The notes beneath the pieces are model-generated. The model did no database searches, had not been told where the DNA came from, and was given only the letters and a program-made list of their open reading frames with translations. Positions 32,556-44,880 of a stretch of 64,000 bases of DNA are shown here, piece after piece (the first letter of the stretch is position 1; each line of letters opens with the position of its first letter). The stretch is taken from assembly GCA_033032865.1 (NCBI GenBank), contig JAWHQI010000273.1, forward strand, positions 2,046,001 to 2,110,000. Reading direction: 5' to 3'. Origin of the DNA: Dactylorhiza incarnata (lineage: Eukaryota; Streptophyta; Magnoliopsida; Asparagales; Orchidaceae). The translations under genes and the position numbers were made by a program.

Positions 32556-34339
32556 TGTTGGAACAACCCTATTTCTGATTTGGGCTAGGATCACTATATG
32601 TTGACTAAGGACAAAGTTGACCCCAATGTATAGTTTATGGGTCAAGAGTTTTGGCTGTTAGAACTAGAGAATTCATTCAGATTATGCGTTCGACGAACTC
32701 CACACTACGCTCGAGGAACGGTTATCCACGTCCGACGAACGGCAAGCTCTCTGGGTTCGACGAATGGCATGCTCTCTGCGTTCGACGAATGATTTGCGTT
32801 CTGCGTTCAACGAATGACATGTTCTCTGTGCTCGACGAATGGCTATCTGCGTTTGACGAATGGCGCTCTGCGCTTGACGAACAGACTTGTTCTCAATGCT
32901 GACGAACCCGTCTCAGCGGTAGAAGATTTTGTCTAAGTGCAGTGCTCGACTAATTATATTTTTCTCAAGCTCAGCGGTCGACGAATTTATCCAGGCTTAG
33001 CGGTCAATGAATCCTTCCGTTCGACGAACTCCAGTCTGCGTTCGACAAACACCTTCAGATCAACGAAAGTTCTCACATATAAACAAATTTAATTATTCCA
33101 GCAAGATTCATTTGAGGTCGACGAATCTGCGTTCGACGAATTTTACACAGATCGAAAAATTCTTATTTAAGTTCAGAAATTTCAGTAGGATTATATTCAT
33201 TTCATTCTCTGAACTCAGATCGACGATAGCAATGGCTCTTTCTATCAGATCAAGTAAGGAAAATATATTTCCTTTTATTATTCCAAGATTATATCCGTTG
33301 ACATCCAGAAGAAAAGGACATTTCGTGGAAAAGGAAAAGGCAAATGGCGCTGCAAATGTACTGTTCCCAGAATATCTTCTTAGATATATTATATTCCTTA
33401 ATATAAGGGATTTGCAATTAATGTCTGTCAGAGATTAAAAAAAAGGAAGAAGATATAGCAGCTTAATATACAGCAGATCATTACATTCAGTTTTACACGA
33501 AAAGAAATATACAGAATACATTTTACAGTTTTTGCTGTACAGAAAACATAGAGGAAAAAGAAAGAAAGAAAAGGAGACATGAAGAACAAGAAGAACAACA
33601 GCTACACAGATCTTCATCTTCCTCCTCCAGCAGCTCTTACACACTGAGAACATCTTCAACATTCTTCTCTCAGTCATTTGCTGCAAGTTTTTAGATCTTC
33701 AAAAGAGCAACAACAATTTGAGAAGCATTCTTGTCTCTCAGATTCATCTGCTACAGGAAGATTATTTCTTCAAGAAAAGGCTCCAGCCAATCTACTGTCA
33801 AACAACTTCATATCAGACAGGGAGCTTTTCAACATACATCCACTAGAGTCTTCTCTCAGCATCTTGACAGAGAAGAACATCTAAACCCCTCTCTATCCCA
33901 TCTTGTACAGGGTTAAAACTCCCTTCAAAAGTTGACCTCCTTGGTGGCAAGACACCTGATCAAAAAATCCTGTTGGTTTTGAGCACCTGATCAAAGGATC
34001 TGTGGTGTGTGGACACCTGAACAAAATCACCTTGGTGTGAGGGCACCTGATCAAACCTCCTAGTTGATCCTACCAAGTGTGGTAGAAGAGTAGATGTACC
34101 CAGGTTATTGGGGAACTACTATAAAATTCCTTGTGTCTTCTGTGTTGTGAATTTCTGTGTTTTGTGGTTGTGCTGATTTCTTTATTTGTCGTTATTTAGT
34201 TTTTACAAATCACTATATACAAATATACTTATATCAATATTTTTAATTCCGTAAATAAAACTAAGGGAAAAAGTTTTAATACTCTATTCACCCCCCCCCC
34301 CCCCCTCTAGAGTTAATTTAAAATCTAACATCACTTTCA
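32556..34339 (+). repeat. 5' LTR of D
   Basis: TGTTGGAACAACCC to CACTTTCA. A run of 15 C at 34291-34305 lies near the end (21 C in the other LTR). It is 65 bp shorter than the 3' LTR, mainly from two losses inside the dyad array. Confidence 0.93.
32690..33150. repeat. CG-dyad array in U3 of D's 5' LTR
   Basis: About 18 copies of GTTCGACGAAC-type dyads with spacers such as CTCTGC and GGCATG. Many show CG to TG or CA changes relative to the 3' LTR. Confidence 0.9.
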
Positions 34340-34341
34340 AT

Positions 34342-34353
34342 TGGTATCAGAGG
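34342..34353 (+). other. Primer-binding site of D
   Basis: TGGTATCAGAGG, initiator-Met-tRNA type, 2 nt after the LTR end. Confidence 0.9.
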
Positions 34354-34454
34354 GCAGATGATTCTTTACAGGCTAACACCTGAATCACCAAGATCAATTA
34401 GATCTTAAATTCTTTTAGAGTTTTTATTTCATTTATTTTGTTTAAAAAAAACTC

Positions 34455-36494
34455 ATGGCACAAAACAAAGAGTATTCTAGCACAAGACCTCCTATGTGCA
34501 ATCTCAGTAAGTTTGCACTATGGAAAGCAAGGATTAGACTGTACATGAATTCTATTGATGAGGAAATCTTCAATGTGATTTTGACAGGACCTCTAGCTCC
34601 CACAGCAACAACCAGTGCTGAAACCACCTCTACCAACAATGCTGTTCCACCTCCTGAATGGACTGAAGCCCAGAAAAAGCAAAGGAGTGCTGATGCAAAA
34701 GCCATGAACATTCTGGCTCAAACAATGTCTGATGACATATTTCAGAAAGTAGTGGAATGCACCTCAGCAAGAGAAATGTGGATTTCTCTCAACAATATGG
34801 TTGAGGGATCAGCTGATGAAAGGAAGGATAGAAGGTCCCATCTTATTTCTCAATATGAGAACTTCAAGAAAGGAGAATCTGAAACAGTGGCTGATATGTA
34901 CAATAGGCTCAGCCTCATAATAAATGAGCTAAAGACCTTGGATAAAGTGATCTCTATCACTGAGATCAATGACAAGATCTTAATGTGCTTCCCCAGCACA
35001 AGGGATTCTAGGATCTAGCCTATCAAGGAAGCCAGAAGTCTCAATGAGATTTCTACTGAAACTTTATTGGGCAAGCTCAAATCCTATGAGCAGCTCATCA
35101 AGTCCAGAGAAGCTGAGCAGTCCACTTCATCTCCAGCAACAAAGAGGGAAAAGAAAATTGCCTTCAAAGCAGCTGAAGAAGAAGAAAAAGCTCCAAGAGA
35201 TGAGGAGTTCATGAACCCTAGCCAAAATGTTCTACAAAATGGCCAAGAAGGATTTCAGAAAGAAGGACTCCAGATCAAGGGAAAAGCCAAGGTATGACAT
35301 GTCAAATTCTAAAGATATTGTTTGTTATGGCTGCAGGAAACCTGGATATATTATGTTAGATTGTACAGAAAATCAGAAGAAGGAAAAGAGAATTGAAAAA
35401 GAGGAAAGAAGACACTCCAGCAAGTCTTCCTCCCACAAGCACAAAACGAAGTGAAGAGGATTTGTAGCAGAAACTTGGAGTGACACTGAATCAGAAAAGT
35501 CATCCAGCTCTTCAGATGATGAAGAAGAACAAAAGAAAATGACCAATGTTTGATGGCCATTTATGACTCAGGCAGTGAGTCGGGAAATACATCATCATCC
35601 AGTGATGATGAAGATAATGAAGAAGAGATGAACTTCTGCATGATGGCAATCAATGCCTCAGCCAACAATTCTGATGAAGAAGAATCAGAATCAGAAGCAG
35701 AAGATGATGCTGATCAGGTAATATCTAACATTGAATTCAATTCAGTTGGATTCAAAGATGAATTCAAGGTTCTTTGCTTAGACTTAATTAAATCTGAGAA
35801 AGAAATAATCTCACTCAGACAGAAGCTAGCAGAAATGAATAATTTAAGTGAAGAGAATGCTAATCTTAAGAAAGATTTGGCTGCCTCCAGGGAACATATT
35901 GTTCTCATTGAGAGCAAGTTGTCTGAAGCTAAAAAGGTTGAAGAATCCCTAAATGGGAGAAGCATCAAACTGATGGACATTACAAGCACAGTAAATGCTA
36001 GACTTAATAGCAAACTAGGCTTGGGTGCTTCATCAAGTGAGCCACATCTAATTAAGAAGAACATACTCTCTACACCTATAAAATTCAGCTCTGCTAAGAG
36101 CAAAGAGGTTGTAGATGAAAATAAAAACATTTCAAGTAAGACTGTCGAGAATAGCAGAATTCAGCAGAATTCGTCGAACGGAGATCGACGAAATGTATCC
36201 ACTTCGTCGAACGGAGCTCTACCAACTCTGAAGATAGATTTTCATTATAGTAATTATATGAACGACACTCGACGAAATCTCAGTCATTCATCGAACGACA
36301 CTCGACAAACTCAGCCCAGTTCGTCGAACAGAAACTATACAGCAAATCTGAACAATTTTCATTCTTCACATTCTATCAATCCTTTCACTGAATGGATAAT
36401 ACCTCCAAGGAGATATCATCCACAAGGTTACAAGGACAACCTGAAATGTCTTTTATTTCAGATTTTTGTGGAAATACAAAAAGACCCAAGGTAA
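34455..36494 (+). pseudogene. gag of D
   Basis: Starts MAQNKEYSSTRPPMCNLSKF about 100 bp after the PBS. Gag domain LWKARIRLYMNSIDEE, then MNILAQTMSDDIFQKV and INDKILMCFPST. A TAG at 35016 interrupts it, an extra C near 35217 shifts the frame, and the zinc knuckle is CYGCRKPGYIMLDC with its histidine changed to tyrosine. A TGA at 35452 and another shift near 35545 follow. The C-terminal part (35550-36494) is acidic, then a coiled coil (EIISLRQKLAEMNNLSEENA), then an asparagine/serine/arginine-rich linker encoded by CG-dyad DNA. Confidence 0.9.
36155..36325. repeat. CG-dyad cluster inside D's gag coding sequence
   Basis: AATTCGTCGAACGGAGATCG, CTTCGTCGAACGGAG, ACTCGACGAAATC, ATTCATCGAACGACAC and GTTCGTCGAACAG, lying within the open frame and encoding SSNGDRRN-like residues. 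Same dyad as in D's LTRs. Confidence 0.88.
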
Positions 36495-36559
36495 TCTGGG
36501 TCAAGAACAAATAGATTGTTTTCTTGTTTTTGCAGGTACACAGCTGTCCAAGAATAAAT

Positions 36560-39500
36560 GAAAAATGGTATTAGGACAGTGGCTGTTCAAAACATATGAC
36601 ATGAAACAAGGCCAACCTGAACAACTACAAGGCAAAGCTTGGACCAAAAGTAATATTTGGAGACTCCAACCGTGGACAAACAAAAGGCTATGAAAAAGTC
36701 AAAGTTGGAGAAGTCACCTTCAAAGAGGTAGCTTATGTCAAAGGACTGAAGCACAACCTCATCAGCATAAGTCAATTATATGATGAAGGGTATCATGTAA
36801 CCCTTAATAAATTAAAATGCCTTATTAAATCTTCTGATAATGTTATTGTTTTATCAGGTATTAGGCAAGGTAAATTTATTTAGTAAATTTCAATTCATCT
36901 AAATCAGAAATCTATTTATTTAATGAATTAAGCAAACCTAGTAAACTTTGGCATAAGAGATTAGGACATGTGCACCTTAGGACCATTGCTAAATTATCTA
37001 AGGACAATCTTGTTAGAGGTTTACCCTTAAGTTCATACAAGAAAGAAGGTCTTTGTAGGGCATGTCAACTAGGCAAGCAAACTAAAAGTAGTTTTAAATC
37101 ATTATCTAAAAGTGATTCACCTAGAATCTTATATTTGCTACATATGGACCTTTTTGGACCTATTGCAACAAAGAGTTTAGGGGGGAAGTCATACACTCTA
37201 GTTATTGTAGATGACTTCTCTAGATTCACTTGAGTGTTCTTTTTGAGAGAAAAGTCAGATAACTTTAAAGTTCTTACAGACTTTCTTAAGAGCATAAAGA
37301 TTGAGTACTCTACTGTAGTTGCATTGATCAGAAGTGATCATGGCACTGAGTTTGAGTCTCTTCTCATGCAAGAATTATGTGAGAAGGAAGGTATCAGGCA
37401 TTGCTTCTCAGCTCCTAGAACTCCTCAACAAAATGGGGTAGTTGAAAGGAAAAATAGAACAATAATTGAATCAGCAACAACATTGCTTGTAGATGCTAAT
37501 TTGCCCCTATCTTTTTGGGCAGAGTCTGTTAGCACAGCAAACTATGTGTTGAATAGAAGTTTGATACACAAACTTAAGGGTAAGACTCCTTATGAGTTAC
37601 TTAAAGGGAAGAAACCTAAAGTTAACTATTTTAGAACATTTGGTTGTAAATGTTTTGTTCACAATAATGATAAGAAATACCTTAGGAAATTTGAACCAAA
37701 ATTTGAAGAAGGAATTTTCTTAGGCTATTCTTTAATTAGCAAGGCATATAAGATTTATAACAAATCTTCTCTTAAAATTGAAGAATCTATGCATGTTTCC
37801 TTTGATGAAACTAATATGTTTTACAAGAAGAAGAATTCTTCTACCATAGAAAACCTACAGGTACCTACACTATGTGAGCAGCTAGATCAATTAGCTCTAC
37901 ATAAACAAGGATTTCTAAATCCTGTACAGCAGAATGCTGAAGAAAGTGAAGAAGAAAATCATCCAGATTTTGCTGACAATTCAAATCAGATTACAGCAGA
38001 ACATCTTCCAGCTGAACAAATTCCCCAAGTAGAAATCATTGCTGAACCCACTCCAACTGTTGATCATATCACAGTTAGAGATCATCCAATATCTCAAATT
38101 ATTGGTGATATTTCAGCAGGTGTGCAAATAAGACATCAAGTAAATCAGAATATGATGCACACTTGTTTTCTCACTCAGATTGAACCTCAATCCCTACAAG
38201 ATGCAGAACAAGATCCCAACTGGATCATTGCTATGCAAGAGGAGCTCAATCAGTTTGAGACAAACAAAGTTTGGGATTTGGTTCCTAGGCCAAATAATTA
38301 TCCAGTCATTGGAACTAAGTGGGTCTACAGGAATAAACTAAATGCAGATGGCAATATTGTGAGAAACAAAGCTAGACTAGTAGCTCAAGGATACTCACAA
38401 GAAGAAGGAATGACTATGATCAAACTTTTTCACCAGTTGCAAGGTTAGAAGCAATCAGGATTTTCCTTGCATTTGCTGCATATAAGAAATTCAAGGTTTA
38501 TCAAATGGATGTAAAGAGTGCATTTTTGAATGGAGAAATCAAAGAAGAAGTCTATGTGGAACAACCACCAGGTTTCATCTCTCCAACTCACTCTTCTTTT
38601 GTATTTAAGCTTAATAAAGCTCTCTATGGTCTTAAACAAGCTCCCGGAGCATGGTATGAGACCTTAGCTAGTTTTCTTTTAGAGAATAAATTCTGTAGAG
38701 GCATAGTAGATAAAACTTTATTTTTCAGGATACATAAAAATCAAACTTTACTAGTTCAAATATATGTAGATGATATTATCTTTGGCTTTACTGATTCAAA
38801 CTTATGCAAAAGATTTTCTAATCTAATGCAATCTAAATTTGAAATGAGTAGTATGGGTGAACTATCATACTTCCTTGGTCTTCAAGTGAAGCAAACACCA
38901 AATGGAATCTTCATATCCCAATCTAAGTATGCTAAGGAATTAGTGAAAAGATTTGGTATGTCTGATTCTTCCACCATGAAAACACCCATGCCCTCTAATG
39001 TTGTTGTTGATACTGATGAATCAGGGAAACCTGTTGATCAGAAAGTATATAGAGCAATTGTTGGCTCATTACTTTATTTAACAGCAAGTAGGCCAGATAT
39101 AAGGTTTGCTACTTGTATTTGTGCTAGATTCCAAGTTAACCCCAAAGAATCTCATCTAATTTTATTAAAAAGACTTTTGAGATATATAAAGGGTTGCCCT
39201 AATCTAGGACTTTGGTATCCAACATCATCTGAATTTGAATTAACGGGATTCTCAGATTCAGATTATGCTGGATGCAGAGTAGACAGGAAAAGCGCATTAG
39301 GAACTTGCCAGTTTCTTAGTGATAGGCTTGTGTCTTGGTTTTGTAAGAAACAAACATCTGTGTCAACATCAACATCAACAGCTGAAGCTGAATATATAGC
39401 TGCAGGCAGTTGCTGCTCACAGATATTGTGGATACAAAATCAGCTCCTAGACTATAGTGTCAACTTAAATAATTCAATTATATTTTGTGACAATACTAGT

Positions 39501-39722
39501 GCAATATCTATAGCACAAAATCCAGTTCTCCATAGTAGGACTAAACACATAGAAATTAGACACCACTTCCTTAGGGATAATGTGGATAAAAACAAAATCT
39601 GCCTACAATTCATCTCTACTGATTTGCAAAGAGCTGACATTTTCACCAAGCCCTTGGATGAAAAGAAACATATTTTCTTTATAAATCAACTAGGAATGAT
39701 AGATGGAGACTCAATCTGTTAA
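36560..39722 (+). pseudogene. Pol of D (protease, integrase, RT, RNase H)
   Basis: Protease block at about 36567-36605 has two stops within the WY-DSGCSKHMT motif. Integrase: KLWHKRLGHVHLRTIAKLSK...CRACQLGKQ zinc-binding region, core LLHMDLFGPI, IRSDHGTEFE and PQQNGVVERKNRT (D, D, E present), with one TGA (37231) where tryptophan is expected. RT: WVYRNKLNADG, then a 1-bp loss near 38412, then [34 protein letters not shown] and IYVDDIIFG. RNase [40 protein letters not shown] and [10 protein letters not shown]. The frame 38505-39722 is fully open, ending 950 bp before the 3' LTR. Confidence 0.93.
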
Positions 39723-40660
39723 AAATTTAAGTTTTCTACTTACCCATCTCTTCATTGAACTGAGCTCGATGAAATCAAGTTTTTCGTCGAACAGAGATCG
39801 ACGAAGTCATCAAGTTTGTCGAACCGAGATCGACGAAAACTCATTTTTCGTCGAACCCAGTTTTTCTGAAGCTTTTTATTTCAGCCTGTCATCATTAATC
39901 AAATTTTTTATATAGCTAAATGCCTACAGAATTGCTTCTCTTTCTAGTTCCCTTTGCACTTGATCTCTATTTTATTGTGCAGGAACAATAACAATGACAA
40001 TCTTACATCCTTCCCTACCTCCATCAAATGTCCCTTCTTCAAGGGGCCTAGCTTCAGGCCTTCCTGAAACTAGGCAGGGGGAGAAGTTTTACGAACAAGC
40101 TCCATTTGATGCAGTTACTCAGGGGGAGTTGTTCTATAAACTAGGCAAGGGGAGAAATCTAAAGAACCTCCAGTCTCAGGGGGAGACACTCTCAGGGGGA
40201 GATGCCTTCAGAAAGGGAAAGATGACAAGCACAGCTAATCAGAATTTTAAAGCTATTCAGATTAGAAAGCAGATTGTAGTATTAGAAAGCAGATTCAGAA
40301 TACAGTTTTGGGTTTAAAAGAAGCAGCAAATAGCACATTCAGAATATAAAGATTGAGTTCAGATCAAATTCAGAAAGCTGATTTACATAGCAGATACAGT
40401 TCAGTTACAGATCAAAATTTAGAACAATACAGTTCAGACAATATCAAAATTCAGAATGCAGATGTCAGATTTCAGAGAAAGAAAAGGTTCTTTTTATTAG
40501 TTTTCATTAAAATGAAATTTCAAAACTCAGAGTACTATTCTTTTTATATCTGATGAAATATTCAAAATATATCAGATATATATATGCTTTGTTGTTTTTG
40601 CTGTATTATTGTTTGTTTATTTTCAATTTTTGTCAAATAGTGTCCTAACCCAAATAGGAG
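39723..40660 (+). other. Post-pol region of D with CG-dyad cluster
   Basis: No long ORF. A third dyad cluster lies at 39765-39870 (TTTTTCGTCGAACAGAGATC, TTGTCGAACCGAGATCGACG, TTTTTCGTCGAACCCAG). Later, CAGGGGGAG is repeated at 40070-40200 and ATTAGAAAGCAGATT at 40258-40295. The env-like ORF present at this place in A and B is absent. Confidence 0.7.
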
Positions 40661-40675
40661 GAGATTGTTAGAACA
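40661..40675 (+). other. Polypurine tract of D
   Basis: AAATAGGAGGAGAT directly before TGTTAGAACAACCC. Confidence 0.88.
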
Positions 40676-42524
40676 ACCCTATTTCTTATTTGGGCTAGGA
40701 TCACTATATGTTGACTAAGGACAAAGTTGACCCCAATGTATAGTTTATGGGTCAAGAGTTTTGGCTGTTAGAACTAGAGAATTCATTCAGATTCTGCGTT
40801 CGACGAACTCCACACATCGTTCGACGAACGGCTATCTGCGTTCGATGAACGGCAAGCTCTCTGCGTTCGACGAACGACATGCTCTCTGCGTTCGACGAAC
40901 GACTTGCGTTCTACGTTCAACGAATGGCATGTTCTCTGCGTTCGACGAACGACTATCTGCATTCGACGAACGGCGCTCTGCGCTCGACGAATAGACTTGT
41001 TCTCAGCGGTCGACGAACCCGTCTCAGCGGTCAAAGATTTTGTCTAAGTGCAGCGCTCGACTAATTATATTTTGCTCAAGCTCAGCGGTCGATGAATTTA
41101 TCTAGGCTCAGCGGTCGACGAATTTATCCAGGCTCAGCGGTCGACGAATCCTTCCGTTCGACGAACTCCAGTCTGTGTTCGACGAACACCTTCAGATTGA
41201 CGAAAGTTCTCATAGATCAACAAAATTAATTATTCCAGCAAGATTCATTTGAGGTCGACGAAGTAAATTTTGTGTTCGACGAAAATCTTGAGATCGACGA
41301 ATCTGCGTTCGATGAATTTTACACAGATCGAAGAATTCTTATTTAAGTTCAGAAATTTCGGAAGGATTATATTCATTTCATTCTCTAAACTCAGATCGAC
41401 GACAGCAACGGCTCTTTCTATCAGATCAAGTAAGGAAAATATATTTCCTTTTACTATTCCAAGATTATAGCCGTTGACATCCAACAGAAAAGGACATTTC
41501 GTGGAAAAGGAAAAGGCAAACGGCGCTGCAGATGTACTGTTCCCAGAATATCTCTCAGATATATTATATTCCTTAATATAAGGGATTTGCAATTAATGTG
41601 TTTCAGAGATTCAAAAGGAAATAAGTAAGAAGATATAGCAGCTTAATATACAACAGATCATTACATTCAGTTTTAGACGAAAAGAAATATACAGAATACA
41701 TTTTACAGTTTTTGTTGTACAGAAAACTTAGAGGAAAAAGAAAGAAAGAAAAGGAGACTGGAAGAACAAGAAGAACAACAGCTACACAGATCTTCATCTT
41801 CCTCCTCCAGCAGCTCTTACACACTGAGAACATCTTCAACATTCTTCTCTCAGTCATTTGCTGCAAGTTTTCAGATCTTCAAAAGAGCAACAATAATTTG
41901 AGAAGCATTCTTGTCTCTCAGATTCATCTGCTACAGGAAGATTATTTCTTCAAGAAAAGGCTCCAGCCAATCTACTGTCAAACAACTTCATATCAAACAG
42001 GGAGCTTTTCAACATACATCCACTAGAGTCTTCTCTCAGCATCTTGACAGAGAAGAACATCTAAACCCCTCTCTATCCCATCTTGTACAAGGTTAAAACT
42101 CCCTTCAAAAGTTGACCTCCTTGGTGGCAAGACACCTGATCAAAAAATCCTGTTGGTTTTGAGCACCAGATCAAAAGCTCTGTGGTGTGTGGACACCTGA
42201 ACAAAATCACCTTGGTGTGAGGGCACCTGATCAAACCTCCTAGTGGATCCTACCAAGTGTGGTAGAAGAGTAGACATACCCAGGTTATTGGGGAACTACT
42301 ATAAAATTCCTTGTGTCTTCTGTGCTGTGAATTTCTGTATTTTGTTGTTGTGATGGTTTCTTTATTTGTTGTTATTTAGTTTTTACAAATCACTCTATAC
42401 ACATATACTTATATCAGTATTTTAATTCCGCAAATAAAACTAAGGAAAAAAGTTTTAATACTCTATTCACCCCCCCCCCCCCCCCCCCCCTCTAGAGTTA
42501 ATTTAAGATCTAACCTCACTTTCA
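40676..42524 (+). repeat. 3' LTR of D
   Basis: TGTTAGAACAACCC to CACTTTCA, 1849 bp. The right flank CGCTG continues into C's leader. C-run of 21 at 42470-42490. Confidence 0.93.
40795..41315. repeat. CG-dyad array in U3 of D's 3' LTR
   Basis: Best preserved array in the window. GTTCGACGAAC dyads alternate with CTCTGC and GGC spacers, then CTCAGCGGTCGACGAA units, then TCGACGAATCTGCG. It contains two segments (about 28 and 39 bp) absent from the 5' LTR, each bounded by the repeat itself. Confidence 0.92.
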
Positions 42525-42652
42525 CGCTGTGACGGGCGAAGTCCTGTCTCGACCACTGCCAGTGGTATAATTTCTCCTAATCAATAGTAGCGAACATCTC
42601 GCGACCTCCATGTTTCCTTCGCTTCTCTAGCGTCGATCGCGGAGGCGCAATT

Positions 42653-44260
42653 TTGGATTCAACAGAGCACGCGACCTTCAGATTGCGAGTTCGCGGTGAA
42701 ATCTTTGATAAGATATTAGACTGCCAGTTTACTCAAAGAGACCGCTTCGACCATTGTGATGTTTCTCTGTGGGAAGCCTTGGAGAAGTCTAAGCGGGAAG
42801 CCGAGCGGGCTCAGAAGGCGATTGATCAACGGCTAGAGGCGATCAATCAGGCCTTGGCTATGTTAACCGAGCGGCTAGTTCCTCAGCAAGCCGCGGTTAA
42901 CCAGGCGGTGACTCTGATCCCTCCTCCTCCTCTGTACCCGCTATCGCAAGTCGCCAACTTCCAATCACTTCAAGAAGGTTTTGTAGCTCGACAAACCTTC
43001 TATCAAGAGGCCGCTCAAAACATGCCGACCAGGGTTCTAGATTTTCAAGGTGCGGCTTCTCATGCAGCCCGCCTCTCTTACTCGACGGCCTGTCCGCCAG
43101 AAGCCGCGGTCCATTCTTCCTACCAAGCAGCCTATCCACGAGTTGCCGCATCCCCGACGGCTTGTTATTTTGTCCCTCTTCTCTATGAAGACGATGAAGA
43201 GACTTCTCCATTTGTGGATGAAGCTTGAGGGGAGCCAGCCCCAAATAACTTCAGGGAGCCGCGTCTACTGGCATACAATGGGGAAGCTGATCCAGCTATT
43301 CACCTTCTGGCCTTTGAGTCGGCCATTGCCTTGAGAATTCTCACGGATGCCACCAAGTGCAAGCTCCTTGTAACGTCCTTTCATGGACAAGCAAGGGAGT
43401 GGTTCTATGGGTTGCACCCTCGATCCATCATCTACTTTTCAGAGTTACATAGAGAATTTCTGCTTTGATTCTCTACCTCGAAGAAAAGGAAAAGAGGCTC
43501 GGCGGCACTTTTTGAAATAAGGCAACGTGAAGATGAGACTTGGGCTCATTTCGTTGACCGTTTCCAGAAAGTGATCATGGAGATCCAGAATGTGGATCCT
43601 GAACTATAACAGGTTGATCTGATTACTGGCCTGAGGAAAGGTCCATTGAAATCGAAGCCAACATCAGAGAGCCAAAAACTTATCAGGAGATGATAAGATT
43701 GGTGAATATGTTTATAATGGGTGAAAAGAGTAACCTCGGGTATGTCGCGAAGCTGCTTAACGACAAGGATCTACCCAACTATTCTTCCGCTCATCAACCA
43801 CCATACCACCATCCACCTCGGCCTGATGTCGAACCCCGTGCTCAGAGGGGGAGAAATTTAAGGCATAAACAACCATCTTTGGGCCATCAACGGTTTCAAG
43901 ATCAGAAACCGCCGTTGGCAGCCGCACCCTCTCCATCTGTAACTATTTCACAAATTATGACAGTATATCTGCCACAATATACTGCGCAGCCACCTCCAGT
44001 TGCTCCATCCATCCAATATGATGATTTGCAAGAATCATGTACCCCCCTTAACGTCACTATGGATGATGTCGTCCAAATCCTTCAAAAGAGGCCAGATTTC
44101 AAGAGGCCTGCTCCCTTGAGGTCGGATATTTGAAATCAAAATCCGAACCTTGTTTGTGAATACCATAAAGAGGGAGGGAATCTAACCAGGAATTCTCGGG
44201 CCCTCCGCTTGCTGATAGAAAGGCTTTTGGGAGAGGGAAAGCTCTGAGGCCTGATCCGGA
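42653..44260 (+). pseudogene. gag of C
   Basis: The open frame 42653-43228 encodes an alanine/glutamine/proline-rich N-terminal region with a helix (KSKREAERAQKAIDQRLEA). A TGA at 43226 is followed in frame by the Retrotrans_gag domain (LLVTSFHGQAREWFYGL, FSTSKKRKRGSAALFEIRQ, ETWAHFVDRF) with further stops. 43690-44260 gives the proline-rich linker and the Tat C-terminal CEYHKEGGNLTRN...LIERLLGEGKL, in which the zinc-knuckle residues are partly lost. Typical Tat gag layout. Confidence 0.85.
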
Positions 44261-44272
44261 AGGAAGTGCCTA

Positions 44273-44880
44273 TTGAACCATCGACTGAAAAGGGAAAAGA
44301 AGAAGCTGAGGTTACTTGGGAATGTGTCGATGTGGAAGATGTCAGTTGTTATGGGGGATATTCATCCTAAAACAGAATGCATCGAGTTGAACGACGAAGG
44401 TCTCCTCAAAAACATCTACTGTATTCATGGGGGATCGGGACCCGATTCCTCCCGCAAATCAAGTGTTGCGAGGGTCTTTAAGCAGGAAGTGGCGGCCACC
44501 TCAACTTCTGCTCTTGAAAGCTTGATCATTACTTTTGGCCAAGAGTACCTTCCTCCAAATGCAAATCCTTTTTATGACATCGTGGAGATCAAATCCATCA
44601 TCGAGAATTACACAGTACACAAGATTTTGATTGACATGGGCAGTTCAGTCAACCATCTCTTCCGCCCAACTTTTGATGCCCTAAAGACTGGAAAGCCTCT
44701 GCTTTCCAATGAAGGGCCCCTCTACGGCTTCTCGGGAGAGAAGAAGGAAGTGGAGGGTTGTGAAAAGCTTCTGGTATCTCTGATGGGAATAATGAAGCTG
44801 ATCAACTTTGTGGTTGTGGATGCCCCAAGCAATTACCGTGCCTCCTTCGAAGGCCTATTCTGATTGCTTACAGAGCGGTG
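44273..44880 (+). pseudogene. Protease of C
   Basis: HKILIDMGSSVNHLF (about 44620-44665) is the gypsy aspartic protease active site with D-T-G changed to D-M-G, which would abolish activity. Downstream PLYGFSGEKKEVEG is the usual Tat flap/second strand region. One stop precedes the RT frame. Confidence 0.85.

Larger units (their letters stand above)
32556..42524 (+). mobile_element. Element D: nearly complete SIRE-type copia
   Basis: LTRs at 32556-34339 and 40676-42524, PBS 34342, polypurine tract 40661, gag and pol in order. Flanks TACTG (32551-32555) and CGCTG (42525-42529) differ only by CG to TA, as expected if methylated CpG in one copy of the duplication decayed on both strands. Pol is close to intact. 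No env-like ORF follows it. Confidence 0.93.
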
